Of a stretch of DNA of 64,000 nucleotides, positions 9,077 to 23,107 are shown in pieces; the stretch's first letter is position 1, and each line of letters begins with the position of its first letter. This DNA comes from Macrophomina tecta (Eukaryota > Ascomycota > Dothideomycetes > Botryosphaeriales > Botryosphaeriaceae), in the NCBI GenBank assembly GCA_024180945.1, contig JAKSGN010000022.1, forward strand, positions 1,361,340 through 1,425,339. Reading direction: 5' to 3'. Under the pieces are notes generated by a model. The model was not told where the DNA came from. It did no database searches and was given only the letters and a program-made list of their open reading frames with translations. Made by a program: the position numbers and the translations under genes.

Positions 9077-12000
9077 AATAGTTAGTTATTTAGTGGCTTT
9101 CTAATCTACTAGACCTTTAAATAGTATAACGAGCGAGCCTTAGTAGCTTCTATACGTTTCTTAATTATTTACGTACGCTGCATTACTACTAATTATAAAG
9201 ATATTTTATTTATCCTAGTAGACTAAGCTATTAAAGTATAAGGCGAGTTTCTTTATTTCTCTAAGGTATTTAAGGAGTCTCTACGCTAGTATAAGGTAAC
9301 GGTATAATGGATTAGTTAGATAAGCTAATAGAGCTAATATAGTAAATATAATATCGGCTCTAGTACTAATTATAGCGAACTATACTAATTCTATCTTACT
9401 TTAAAAGGTATAAATATCTTATAGCGTTACGTATAAGTCCTTATTTAGTATAAGAGGCTTATCTTATAGTAAAGATATTACTAGAGTATTTACTTTCTTA
9501 ATGTTATATTTAGTAATTAAGCTATTAACGTACGATTTCTAAGAAAGCTAGAGTAAACGCTCTTATCGGTTACGGACTATACGTAGTATAAGAAACTACT
9601 AGATTTCGCCTATTATACGTATCTCGTAGCGTTAGAATAGGTCCTCTTAGAATATATTTACGTAGCGTTCGTCGTCTTTATAAAAAGCAACGATAACGTC
9701 ATCTATAAAGAAGAACGCAAATAGATAATTATTCGTATAGAGATATAAGGCATCTAGAACTAGTTCTAAGCCGAGTTCTATAAGTATATTATAGAAGTAA
9801 CATTACTAAAGCGCTAGTAATTCTTTAAAACCGTATAACGCTTTTAGTAGTTAAAGAACTTATTTATTCTTTAACGTTATTTCTTCTAGTAGCCTGCAGT
9901 ACATTATTTACTTAAGTAGAACGTAGGAAAACGTATTTATAACGTCGTATTATCTTATTTTAAGGTCGAAGGCGTAAATAATGGCTATAAGCGCTCGGAA
10001 AATACGAAAGGCTAGGATAGCTATAAAGGTATCTTCTTAGGTTATTTATAGATTACCTCTAACGTAGATACGTGCCTTATATTTTAGTAGATAGCCGTTT
10101 TTATTAAATTTATACTTAAAAACCTAAGTAAGCGATATAACCTTTTTAGTATTATCTTATACGTCTATTTCTAAAATAACTCTCTATACCCCCTTACCCT
10201 AGAGTTCCCGTAGTTCGGCTTCTACCGCTTTTAGAAATTTAGGTCCGAGTAGATATATTAAAAGTTCTTTAAACGTCTTTAACTCCGGTAGAAGCGTATC
10301 CCGGTGCCGGCGAGGCGTTTATATAGTAGATAATATAGTAGCGAACAATATTCTCTAGGCTTAATCTAAGTACTAATTAAGTAGGAGTTACGTAATATAG
10401 GCTAATCTACGTGTTCTTTTACCTTAAATAATCGAATTTAGGTTTATTTCGAAGCTAATTTTTAATTTTCTTAGTGCTTAGTTGCCTCTGCTAGCTATAG
10501 GGTCTAGATTAGTATCGTATTAGACTAGTATTAGTCGCCTAAGTCTTAATTATTATTCTTCATTACCCCCTAAGGCTTGAGGAGCTGGTTAGTAATATTA
10601 TTCGAGCGTTATAGGCGTGGTTTCTAAATCTAGCCTAGGCTTAGGGTTAGATTAAACTTAACTACTTTTATTACTAGTCGGTTTAGTATCTTGCGTTTAA
10701 CGTGCTTAAAGGCTGCTTTTAGGCTACTCTTCTCGTAAGTTTAATCTATTACTCGTTATAGACGGTAATAGCGTTAGTAATTAAATAAGTAAATCTAGTT
10801 AATGGCTACTACTAGCTTCTATAGCTTAGTACTATTCGCTTAATTTAAGAAACTTATTCTCTAAAGATTTAGTACTCGTTAATAAGGCTAAGAATAATAT
10901 AAGATCGTTATCGTTTAGATAAATTTATAAATATACGAGGATTTATTCTTTCTTAGCTTCGAATACTTCTTAATAGTACTCTTAATTATAAGATAAGTAT
11001 TTACTATTCTTATCGAACGTAACGTCTCGAATGCGTATAATTTTGTCTATACTTAGTATCTAGATTTAAAAGATATTAGTAAAATCGTATCTAACTAAGT
11101 ATTCAATTAGTGCTTATTTCTAAAGCTTTTAGGTACATAGAATTATCTTATTTAGTATATACGCTTTATAGCCGTATATACGTAGGTGGCTAATATTTAG
11201 CTTCTTACTATAAACTATCTTAAATAGAGTTTTTTAGTTAAGGCCTTTGGCTAGTGTTCGGTTTAAGATATAAGTAGCCGTATAGACGTATTCGGGCTAG
11301 TTATAATTAGGTAGGTTACTACTAATTCGTAGTACCCTTGCTTTTAAGACGAGTAACTATCTAGAACGTTTAGTATTACCGTTCTACTTAGATATTTAAG
11401 AACTTAATACCTCAAGGATAATTTCTCTTCTTTATAGTTCTCTTTAAAAGGCGGTTTCTAGGAACTTTTCTTTATCTAAGTATAAGAAGACTACTTTTCG
11501 TTAAAAGTATTTTCTAATTATTTATTTTATTAATAAGATAATATCTACGTAGTTATTCTTATTTACGTAGGTTATTATAATTATATACTACGTAGCCACG
11601 TATTCGAGATACGTAATTTATATATACCTATTAGCAGCTTCGATCATCTAAATAAAATTAAATAATATTCGGAAGAATAGTTCTAAGGATAATTCCTCGG
11701 GCGTTATATTACGTAAGATAATTTAATAAGCTTTAGCTCGAGCGTATATATTATAGTGCTGCGGTATAGCTTCTTTTATAATAGCTATACCCTTTATAGC
11801 AGTTAGCAGCACTTTAATAACTATAGATAATACGTAAGTAAAGACTTTATACTATTACTTAGCTAGACGCTTTTAGATTATAAGTCCTATAGTAATTTAA
11901 TTCGTTGGATTCTTTACTTTATTAAGCTCTATAAAGTAGAGGTTTTAGTAGGGTATTAGTTTATACGTAATAATATCTTTCTTATAAAGGACTAGGCGGC

Positions 12001-13065
12001 CTATATTAAGATAAACCCCTTTCTTATTTACCTTAGCAACCGACACGAGGTTAGCTATAAATAAAGGTACGTAAGTAGTATCTAGTAGTATTAGAATTTA
12101 TTACGTTAAGTAACGATAAGCCTTAATAGTAACTATACTAAACGCTTCTACTAAAATACGTATATTACTGCTTATAACGTAGTTATTAGGGCCTACGTTA
12201 CGTGTTTTAGTAAACCGCTTCTTTATGTATCGATTATATACGTAGTGTAAGGAGCTAGTATTACCTATTTATAAAAGCTATAGCGTGGTTAGTTTACTAC
12301 GTTTAGCTATAAGGAATATAATAATAATAGCTATAAGCGCTACTAAATCTTTATTCTATAGATCTTTCGCTTATACTAATAAGTTCTAATAATTCTAATC
12401 TTTATTAGTAGGTTCGCCTTCTTTAGCTCCTCTGGCTAGTGCGCGTTTAACTATTATCTTAGTACGTAGATTACTTATCTTCTTTTAAAGTTAAGCCTAA
12501 ATGTCCTTCTTTAGCTTCCACCCTAATGGGCGTATTTATTCGTTTAGATAGTAGTATTTAGCTATCTAGTAAAGTATACTATATAGGCACGGTCTTAGTA
12601 GTAGATCTTCTAATTAGGGTTTACCTCGAAGCGTTACTACTATTATTATTTAAGTAGTACCTTTGCCTTAGGCTACTTACTTGCGCCTTATATACTTACG
12701 GTAGTCGATAATATAGTTAGTAACCTTTAGTTTAGTATCCGCTATTTTAGAAGATTCTCTAATAGCTATTATAGTATATTTAGAGTCGTACGAAAGAAGT
12801 AAATTAAGAAAGGCATTAATACCTCGCCTTAATATAACCTCTAGTATCTTTAGAGCTTTAGCTTTATAAACCATTTCTTCTTATTAGTTTAGCTATTTAT
12901 TAAGGTTTTAATTATTAGGAGGCTTTTCTAGCTAGCGAAGCTAGTTAATAATAAGGCGTTTCTACGTAGCGATAAATAGCTTAATCCTCGCTTATAGAGC
13001 TCTAAGTTAATAGTACGGGTATATATTAAAAAGATTCTAAAGAATCGGTTAAAGCGAGGCTTCTA
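9077..13065 (-). pseudogene. Copia-B gag-pol remnant (Ty1/Copia), minus strand, truncated in RNase H
   Basis: Read right to left, this holds a Copia polyprotein. A gag-like segment includes a 65-codon open piece at 12677-12874. The integrase C-terminal signature follows at about 11250-10980 (NISHLRIYGYKAYI ... LIEYLVRYDFTNIF ... RDVTFD). RT begins near 10300 (GKGVQRVILEIDV ... KARIYVRGNLQ) and contains an FFIDDVIV block near 9690. The RNase H start at about 9300-9077 (LAYLTNPLYRYL ... IFIISSNAAYVNN) is cut by Gypsy-A. Stops are mostly TAG/TAA from RIP. No LTR of this element is recognisable, and the missing 3' end is not found elsewhere in the window. It lies head to head with Copia-A. Confidence 0.78.
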
Positions 13066-13074
13066 CAAAGTTAT

Positions 13075-16000
13075 TAATAATCGTTAAAAGATTATTAATT
13101 TTCTTATAGATACGCTTATAGTCCTTCTTCTCCTCCTTATAGTTATCGAGATCGAGACGGTAGTAGTCGATCGTTTATTCTTATTATTAAGTTAGCTTAA
13201 CCGGTGCCGCGAATTAGGCTAGACGTTCCGGCTTACTCAGATTAATATATTTAAATATATTAGCGCATTGTGCGCGTAATTAGATAAGATTAAACTAGAT
13301 ATTCTAGTCTTAAGAGCCTTTTAGGATAATAATTAGCTTTAAGAACGTTATAGTTATTAATTTTAATATATTATTTACTAGATTGGTTCTTCGGTCGCAC
13401 GTATAAAACGGGCCGAATAGATCGACTAATTACTTAAAAACGTAGTAATGCTGTTAGCTATAACTCGCTTATACGCGTAGCTACGCTATAATAGGTGCGG
13501 TTAGCTATTATTAGCTATTATTACACCGTAGTATATACCTTTAGTTAGCTAATAATGGTTAAGGTTACGTACTACTAGTAGTACTATATACTTAAGCCGC
13601 TTCGGATATCGACTAGATATCTTAGAACGACTAAAAGGTAGTTATAGATAATACTTTAGATAGTAGAAGGTATTAAACGCATATCTAGGCTTATAACTAT
13701 TAGATTTAGTAGTAATACTATTAATTAAGAATAAGTAGTATAAGGCGTAAGAGAAATACTTAAAAAAGTTCTCTTATTCGTCCTCTTCTATAACTAAGCT
13801 AAAGTTTATTATATATATATATAATATTCTAATATTATGGCTGTAAAGCCTACTTACTACTTAAGAATATTCTACGTAGTAATAAGCTAGGTAAGCGTGT
13901 TCTTATTAGATACTTAGTTAGATATAACTCTACTAATATCTATAAAATCTAGTATCCTCTAAAGAACCGAGTAGTACACTTAAGAGACGTTATCTTTAAT
14001 AAATCTAGTAAGTTCTCTCTAGAGGATTTAGAAAAGATACTCGCTCTATAATAGTAGAAGTAAAATTAAGAGTAAGAGATAGTAATTTCTCGTATTACGC
14101 TTTATAAGAAGAAGATTATTTTCTTAGATTAGAAATCTAAGGTCTTCTTTAACCTTAGTAATAAGCTATTACCGGCTCTAATTTATTTAACTTAAGAAAC
14201 TCTAGAGACTTAAGATAGCTACCTAGGCGCCTAAGTATAAGAAGTATAACTAAATTATCTACTAAGCCCCTTAGAATTAACTAGTAAAGGCCTAGCACGC
14301 GAATAGTATACGAAAAACAGCCTATAAGCAGGCTTAACTCAAGACGAGCAAACATTAGATCCTTTAGATTACGTATTACTAGATCGATCTACTCTAGTCC
14401 AATAACAAGCCTCTCAAGGCTTAGCCTCTTAAGGCTTAGGGGGTAAAGATTAATAGAATTAATAATTACAAGGACTCGGCCAGCTTATACTAGTCTAATA
14501 CGAGAATCTACCTAATCTAGGCGCTACTAGAGGAAACCGTACCCTAAGAGAACGTAATATTATAGCGGATATTAATCTAAACCTAATTATCTACGGATTA
14601 AGGACTCGCAACTCACGTAAAGATACGTATATTACGTTAATTTATAATAATATATTTAGTTACTAAATGCTATTTACATCTTTTCTCGCATCTTTCTAGG
14701 AATCTACTATAGTAAAAGCGTAAGCATCGCCTATAGGCCTACTACGTATTTACTAAGATTAACTACTACCTAAACTTCGTTTCTACAAGGATATTTTTAA
14801 CTACCTAATAAAAACCCACCTACTAGAGGTAATCTAAACAGAACTCTAGAAACTTTAGGGTAAGAAAGTATAGGAAACAATAGCACTTAGTAAAGTAAAA
14901 AGCCTTAGTAAGAATATTATTCTACTTACCTAGGTATTTAAGTATAAGCTTAATAAACACGGCTAGCTTACTAAGGTTAAGGTACGTATTTATATAAGAG
15001 GAGACCTTTAGGCTACTTAGTAAAATACTTATATAGCTACCCTTGTCTTTTAAATTTTCCGAGCCCTAATTACCATTATCTGCGCTTTTAACTTACAAAT
15101 GCGCTAGTATAACGTTATAAATACATTCCCTTACGTTCTACTTAAGGAAAAGATATACTATCGACCTCTAGAAGAACTAAAGCTTAAATAAGACTAAATC
15201 CTTCGTTTACTTTAAGCGCTTTATAGCCTTAAGAAGTTACTAGCTCTCTAGTAACGGCACTTCTATAAATCCTTAGAAGAGCTCGGTTTAACTTAGATAT
15301 CTAATACTTCTTACCTATACTTAAACGATCGCCTGTTCATCTTCTTCTTTATAAATAACGTTATTATAGTATACTATAGGCGAGATAAACCTTTTATAGA
15401 TACTTTCTAAGAAGACCTACTTAAATGCTACGAGATAAGAATTCTAGGAGAAGTATAATAGTTTCTAGCCTTACGTATTATAAGGGACCGAGAGTAGAAG
15501 CTCTTATAGCTCTTTTAGAAATTATATATCTCTAGCCTTATTACTCGCTACGGTATTAGTAAAAATTACTTTTCTTTAATACTGCTTTCTTTAGATAAAG
15601 TACTTTAAGCGAACTAAGACACGTACGTAAGCGCGTAAAATATTTACCTTTATTAAAGTAGAATTAGTTTAGTATAATTCGCGGCTACTAGTACTAGAGT
15701 AGATATTACGTACGTCTATTTCGTACTATTATCTTACCTTACTAATTCGTCTTCTCGCTACCTAGAACTTTCTTAGAGGCTTCTTAGCTACTTAGTAGAA
15801 ACTAAAAAGCTCGCCTTATTCTTCTAGAGTAACTATAAGGACGAAAATAATATCTTTACTATTAGTAGTAATATAGTATTTACTAATAATCCGAACACGC
15901 GCCGTAGCTACTAAGACTTGATTATTACTATATTCGGAGCAGCTATTAATTAGAAGGCTATTAAGTAGCCTATAGTTATAACTTTAACTACTAAAGCTAA

Positions 16001-16078
16001 GCTTCTTACCTTATTAGAAGCCGCTAAGTAATACTTCTAGTAAAAATGCCTTTTTAGAGGAGTCTAATTCGATCCAGG
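13075..16078 (+). pseudogene. Copia-A pol, integrase to RNase H (first block)
   Basis: The reading shows a degraded integrase core (about 13200-13700). The integrase tail follows at about 13850-14040 (KRVLIRYLVRYNSTNIYKIQ ... HLRDVIFNKSSKFS), then RT (about 14700-15500, with YLYLNDRLFIFFFINNVIIVYY) and RNase H (about 15550-16078, with YKDENNIFTISSNIVFTNN and TLTTKAKLLTLLEAA). In the RT active-site block the usual FxDD reads FINN: both aspartates have become asparagine, a G-to-A change typical of RIP. Several frameshifts and TAG stops make it non-functional. The sequence ends at the CCAGG target duplication of Gypsy-1. Confidence 0.8.
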
Positions 16079-16547
16079 TATTACGGCGTAGCCTCTATAG
16101 GGTAGGGAATAGGCAGAATAAGGGAATAAAGCGGGGCGCAGATACGCACCGCAGAAAGATCCATAGAAAGAGTTACGTAAATCACGTAACGCCAAGCATT
16201 AATCTATATGCTCTCGCCTAGGCAAATACAAATTAAACAAATCAACCCTCTTTAATCTCTATAATCTATCTTCCCCAAAGACAGATTAATAGGATTAATA
16301 CTAGATTATAGACACTCTCCTACGAGTATATAAACCACACTCCTTAGATAGCTTTAACCTTCGTGGTTAACTTTAATAACAATTCAGTATATTATTAGTA
16401 ACACGGCCTTCGCACGCAGTACTCAGTCTCATCACGTGTTCAACTTACTCTCACCCTCTTCTTATACCTACTTAAGGAAAACCCCCTCAACAGGTTTTCT
16501 TCCTCTTTAGTATTTAGATTCTTAGAGGCAGAGGCCCGCTTATTACA
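16079..16547 (+). repeat. Gypsy-1 5' LTR (LTR1, 469 bp)
   Basis: Begins TATTACGGCG (TG mutated to TA) and ends GCTTATTACA. The inner part carries a TATA box (TATATAAACC) followed by the conserved CTTCGTGG hairpin region. The leader after the LTR (CTTTAACCACCATCCTTACA) is the primer-binding region. Confidence 0.92.
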
Positions 16548-16619
16548 CTTTAACCACCATCCTTACAAGGAGAGGAAGGCTCTAAGATTAAATCTTATCA
16601 GATAAGGTATCACCCCCTA

Positions 16620-18470
16620 ACGAGTTTAGAAAACAGCTATAGCACTAGAATCTTAGATAGAGGTCGACCCGGCCGAGGGTCACGTTCAGGGTGCCCAGGG
16701 GCCAGCTTAGCCCGCATAGTAAACGGAGCCCACCAGAGCTAAGCTCTTACAGCTCATCGAGGAGCTAAAGACTTAGAACGCTCGACTAATCGAGCATACG
16801 ACAAAGCGGAGCGCTACTAAGGTTAAAGTAGCGGCACCCGAGAAGTTCAATAAGAATAGAAAGAAGCTCCAATCCTTCCTACTCCAAATACAACGCTACC
16901 TCTAGTTCAATTAAGCGCAATTCGATAGCGACACCGAGGAAGTACTCTTCGCATCAACCTACCTTAGAGGAACGGTAGAAGTATAGATAGAACCATACCT
17001 TCGCGACCACCTAGTCAATAAACACTCTCTCGAGAAGAAACGGGAAAAGACTAAAAAAATCTTCAGCACCTATACGGGATTCGTAGATAACCTTAGGGCC
17101 ACTTTCAACGATCGAGATAAAGTCCGCAAAGCCTCTAACGATATCATAACCGTTAAATAATTAGGATCTATAGCTATCTACGCAACTAAGTTTTAACAGC
17201 TTACAGCCTACCTCGAATAGTTAGACAAAACTTTCCGCGACCTCTTCTACAAAGGCCTAAAGAAAGAAGTCAAGAAGAATATAATTACCCACAAATACCC
17301 GGCTACCTTTCAAAAGATAGTAGACCTTACGTCTCAAATCAACGGTCGCATATACGAATGGAAAATAGGTTCTCGACAAGCCAATACCTCGAAACCTCGC
17401 CGTAAAAGAACAACCCTCGAAGGCGGAGACGCTATAGCCCTTAACGCGGCCAACAAACAGGATTCCAAGAAGGGCAATAACAATAGTCGAAACAATAATA
17501 AGAAGTCCAAAGAACCTAACCCGAACTAGACGAACGAACAAAAACAGCGCTATAAGAATCGACTCTACATTACCTACGAAAGTAACAAGCACTTCTCTCC
17601 TAAGTACCCGCAGAACCCTCGCAACAAGAAGAATAGAAAGCAGACCTCAAGTACTTAGCGCGAAGCATCGGTTGCATCCCGCTAAGATAATCACAATATA
17701 CTACACTAGACAGCCTACTACGACGATAACTACCAGATATACCAAAGCAGCAAAGACATATCGGGATAATACCCCCACGAACCACGACAATTCGGTATAA
17801 TAACTAGAAACGAAGAAGTCATCGAGACCGACGATATTATTAATAGCTTCCCCTTAGACGAGGAGCTCGTAAATAGCGAAACCGGAGAACTATACGACTC
17901 AACAAATAGCGAAGTAGAAGCTATACCGAACCCCACAGCTCTTCCAAAACTCGAGCGCCTTACAGCCAAGTATAGGATTAGCGCAGAAATAACAAACGAG
18001 AACGATCAACTCGCCCAAATAATTTAAATTCCCCACGAGAGAGGATTAGCCCTCACGGTACTATAGACATAGCGCCAAGAAACCCTCTAGAAAACCCGTA
18101 TCGAGCAAGATAGAAAGAAGTACGAACTCATCATCACAAAGAAAACCGCGCTCGTAATACTTTATTATTAAGGAATAACTACTCGACAGCAAGCAGACTA
18201 CAACTCCCTCTAAGAGTTAGTAAGAATTCTTTATTAGTATAGCACGGCAACTATCCAGAACCGCACGCTTTAGTAAATACCGGACAAGAAACTCAACTAG
18301 CTAGCTTTCCGATACTAGGTACGAAAGGATATAGTCTACCAACAGAAATAGTTATATACCAATAAATAGACCAACTAGAAGCAAGCATACCTTTAAGTTA
18401 ACGAATAGAAGAACTATATACATAGTAAAGTCTACGGCTATCCAAAGCTAAAAAACTAGACGGCCCTACA
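16620..18470 (+). pseudogene. Gypsy-1 gag (RIP-inactivated)
   Basis: Capsid-type reading in frame 1 (codon starts at coordinates of remainder 1 modulo 3). It includes LIEELKTQNARLIEH, a capsid block from about 16834 (APEKFN ... FLLQIQRYLQFN ... TYLRGTVEV), and a degraded CCHC knuckle near 17565-17610, where the cysteines read as Tyr or Ser while the His remains (YITYESNKHF). An acidic C-terminal stretch follows (about 17820-17900). TAG/TAA codons occur at Gln and Trp positions. Pol lies in a different frame (remainder 0), so the ancestor used a frameshift, or the frames were shifted by later indels. The 5' boundary is approximate because no intact ATG survives. Confidence 0.75.
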
Positions 18471-21400
18471 GCATTAGAATCGACCTAGAGGCCACAGTCT
18501 AGGTCCCTTCACATAGTATCACGCACATCGAAAACGGAAATTCTCACCGGAAAGAAACTTTAGAAACAATTTAAGATCACCGAAGTCCTACGAGAACGCA
18601 CAATCTCGATACTAGTCGACAGCAAATTAAGCGGAGACTTCATCCATAACAAACTAGTATAAGAATTAAACATCCCTTATCGAAAAAAGAAAGAACCCTA
18701 CTCTCTTAGCGAATTCAACAAAAGAAACACCGACTATAGAGAAAAATAGATACGTATCAAAACAAAAGAGATCTTACTAGAAGTCAACAGACACCCCGAT
18801 TAGATCACCCTTAATATCCAAAGAATCCCAAAACACGACGTCATCCTTAGAATACCTTAGCTTAGGACTCGCAACCCCCTTATTAACTAGGCGAGCGATA
18901 TACTCTTCCTACAACAAAATATTTAGGACATCATCGAAAACCCCAAAAGTAGTTATAAGAATATTAAACAGAAACTACTAGACATCTTCCAAGAATATAT
19001 TTTTAGCATAAAACGGGAAGTAGCTAGTATAAGGCCTAAATACGACAACTATATAGGCGACTCCGATAGTAGTATAAGTCAGAACTAGGACTACGACGCA
19101 AAAGGCGAAGCCTCCTTAGTAAAATACAACCCTATCGCAGGAATAAGCCCTACTAAGCGAAACGATACCCTCAAATCATTAAAAGAAACGCAAGACTCCA
19201 ACAATAGCGTAAGGCCCAGCGTCGGCAGTATTAACGGCAACCTTAAGAAAGGCCTAAGACAGGACTAGAACTATAGCGTACGAAACGCCGCCTCCTCGGT
19301 AAAATACAGCGCCTTAAGCGGAGTAAGCCATACTAAGTTAAGTATTCCCGAAAATCAGGTACAACACTTATCACGAAGAACTACGCGGAGAAAGCGTAAG
19401 GCTAAGAGTAAGACTTCGTAAAAGTAATTAGCAGCCCCGGAACCTCCCGTAGACGTATAAATAATCTTAAGAGAGGTATTTAGGCGTATACGACGTCAAG
19501 GACAACAGGTCTACCTTATATACATTAAACCCTTACCGGCGGTGCAACAGAGAGCACTAGCCAGGGCCCAACGAAAAAGGCCAAGAAATAAGAACTATCC
19601 AACTCCTATCGAAGGAGATAATCCTACGAGGATTAAAAGAGGACAACACGGTAGTTTAGAGATATAGCAGCAACTATAAGAAACACCTCTAATCCTAGAA
19701 ATAGAAACGGTACCCGACGAATATTAGAACTTAGTTACCGTTTACTAAGAAAGAGAAAAGGGAGACTTACTAAAACACTAACTATAGGACCACGAAATTC
19801 TACTTAAGCCAGAAACAAAACCGGCTTATAAGCCTATCTACTCCTTATCGAAGAAGAAAATAGAGGCTTTAAAGAAATACATCGAGAAGAACCTTAAACG
19901 AGGATACATTCAGCCATTAACGTTATTAGCCGGATATCCGATTCTCTTCGTCCCTAAGAAGAATAGTAAGTTACGCCTCTACGTCAACTATCGATAACTT
20001 AACGACATTACGATCAAGAACCGATACCCGCTCCCACGCATCGACGAGCTCCAGAATAAGTTAGGAAATGCGAAGTACTTTACGAAGCTAGACCTCCGGG
20101 ACGGATATCACTTAGTCAGGATCAAAGAAGGGGAAGAATAGAAAATAGTCTTTAAAACGAGGCTAGGACTCTATAAGTATACGATAATACCATTCGGGCT
20201 TACCAACGCGCCAGCAACATTCCAGTCGCTCGTCAACAACACGCTACGCGAATACTTAGACATCTTCTACCTAGCTTACCTCGACAATATCCTCATCTTC
20301 TCGGAAACACTCGAGGAACATAAGAAGTATATTAGAAAAGTCCTAGAGACCCTCCAAGCCAAAAATCTAACCATCGCGCCCGATAAGTGCGAGTAGCACG
20401 TACAAAGAACAAAATTCTTAGGCTTTATCATCACCCCTAGACATATCGGTATAGACGACTCGAAACTAGATTCCATTAAAGAATAGCCAGTACCAAAAAC
20501 AATCAAGAAAGTACAGTCCTTTCTTAGATTTATAAACTTCTACAAAAAGTTTATCTAGAACTATTCAAAGGTTACGAAACCTTTAACACGACTTACTTAG
20601 AAGGAGTATAGCTTCTAATAGAAAGGCGATTAGTAGCAAGCCTTCAATTCGCTAAAATAAATATTTTACGAAGCACCCGTCTTGGGGATATACGACCCCG
20701 ATAAACCAATCAAAGTAAAAACTAATACGTTAGAATTCGCCCTAGAAGCATGTCTCAGCCAGCCTAACGATAAAGATAGATAGTATCTAATCGCGTTCTA
20801 CTCTAGAAAATTCACCCCAGCAAAGCTTAACTATAATACGTATAATAAGAAGCTCTTAGCTATCGTCTTAGTATTTAAGCACTAGAGACACTACCTAGAA
20901 GAAGCCGAATAGCAGGTAATAGTACATTATAACCATCAAAATCTCACGCGCTTCACCACGACCAAGGAGCTAAACCGACGGCAGGTTCGCTAGTCACAAG
21001 AATTAGCATCCTACAATTTCAAGATCACACACAGAAAAGGTATAAATAACGCCGCCACTAACGCGCTCAGCAGAAGAATAGACTACATAGAAGAAAAAAT
21101 CAAGCCGCAACCTACAGTACTATAGTAGACAAGCGATAGATCGCTCACCCTCGCCAAACAATCTTTCCCAATACTTCGCATCGAGTCAAACCCGTGGCAT
21201 CAGAAGATCCAAGAAGCATACGCTCAGAACTCCTTCGCGCAGGAACTTTTAGCGCTTAAAAACGACCCGCGTATTACTCGAGATAGAAAAGGGACGCTTC
21301 TCTTCAAAGAATTAATCTATATCCCGACAAGACTGCGAGAAGCACTCGTCAAGAACATACACGTAGTACCCGCGCATAAACATTAGAGCATCGACAAGAC

Positions 21401-22817
21401 GACCGAAAGAATCACGCGAAACTTCTACTTTCCAGGATTACGAAAGACAGTCCAGCGTATAGTCTCGCAATACGATCTTTACATCCGAAGCAAAGCCGCA
21501 ACACACGCTCCATACAAACATCTACAACCCCTAGAAATTCCAAAACGACCATAGCAATAGATCACGCTAGACTTCATCACAAAGCTACCGAAGTCTAGAG
21601 ATCCGCTTATAGAAGTTAAGTTCGACTCAATCCTAGTCTTCGTCAACAAACTCACAAAGTACGCATACTTCTTACCCTACCTCGAGGCATCGAATACAGA
21701 ACAACTAGCCCACACGTTTCTCCAATACATCTTCGCGGATCACGGAATGCCGAAAGTATTAGTCTCGGACAAAAACAAGCTAATAAGATCGGAATTTTAG
21801 CAAACGCTTATACGCCAGCTTAGAGCAAAGAACAAACTCTCTATAATAACACACGCGCAAACCAACGGCCAGACAAAACGAATAAACCGGACTCTCAAAC
21901 AATATCTCCGCTATTACATTAACTACCCGCAGAATAACTAGGCCACATAGCTATCCATAGCATAATTCTCCTACAACAGCGCTAAACAAGAGTTAACCAA
22001 CATATCCCCGTTCTTTACCAACTATAGATTCGAACCAGACGCGTATAGAGAAGCCATCCCAAGTAGAAAATTAGCCCAAAAAGGCGTCCTCAAGGCCAAG
22101 CAGCTAAGAGAATTACACAAAGCCATCGGTCTTAACCTCAAATATATACGCATTATAATATCCAAATACTACAACAGACGGCACCAGGCGGCACCAAACC
22201 TAAAAGAGGGGGATAAAGTATACCTCCTTATAAAAAACATTAAATCAAAACGACTAAGCGATAAATTAGATTTCAAGAAAATCGGTCCATTCGAAATTAC
22301 AAAGAAACTCGGAGAAGTCACGTATCAACTTAAATTACCTAACTCACGGATAAATTCCACCTTTCACGTAGCAATACTCGAGCCAGCACCAGAAAACGTC
22401 ACCATTCCAAAAACACAGAAAGAGATTATACCAGAAAACCCTAACGCCGAAGAAGACCAGTACCCAATCAAGAAGATTCTAGACTACAAACAGTTCGGTC
22501 GTCAGCTTAAATATCTTATCAAATAGAAAGGTTACGGGAATAAAGACAACCAGTAGGTACCTAAGAACGACATACACCCAAACCTTATCACAGAGTTCCA
22601 TCGCCAGAACCCTAACCTCCCGCGGAAACAGAGTCGCCCCAGAAGAACGAATCCATCCACAACTCAGCCCCAGACGGAAACGCAATCCCAGCCACCAAAT
22701 TCAACTAAGGACCCCCAGAACTCGAGGACGCCTCAACAACAAGAGAACTCGGAGAACGTTCCGAAGTCGGCACGTCCTCGCCAGCTACACGTCGCCTATC
22801 GCGATCTTCCTTCTTAA
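18471..22817 (+). pseudogene. Gypsy-1 pol: protease, RT, RNase H, integrase, chromodomain-like end
   Basis: One reading frame runs from the protease (ILVDSKLSGDFI near 18606) through RT ([46 protein letters not shown]), RNase H (LEFALEACLSQ, YNTYNKKLLAIVLVFKH, LNRRQVR) and integrase. The integrase has a zinc region HVVPAHKH, a core starting LDFITKLPKS, VLVSDKNKL, and QTNGQTKRINRTL. The frame ends in a chromodomain-like segment (KKILDYKQFGRQLKYLIK, about 22460-22530). A natural TAA stands at 22815-22817. RIP has turned the RT YLDD into YLDN and the integrase Glu of TER into Lys, besides adding TAG stops. The last 113 bp overlap the antisense frame tail to tail. Confidence 0.88.
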
Positions 22818-23107
22818 GCCTTTCCAGCTCCTCGATAGACGCTAGCTCGCGATCAAACATCTTCTTACGCTTCTCGTTCATTAAACTCAGCTGCTTGCGC
22901 AACCGCCGCGCACGGGCGCGCGCCGCCACCTCAGCATCTTCCGCCTCTTCCAGCTACCTCTCCAGTCGTTCCATCTCCGCGTACACCTTATCCCCTACGC
23001 AAGTCAGCCAGAGAAACCACCAGAAGAAAAGAAACCTACACTCCCCACGCGTCACCACCAGGTCGCACTTGCGATTCTTCTGCAGACAACGACTACACTT
23101 CCCGGAG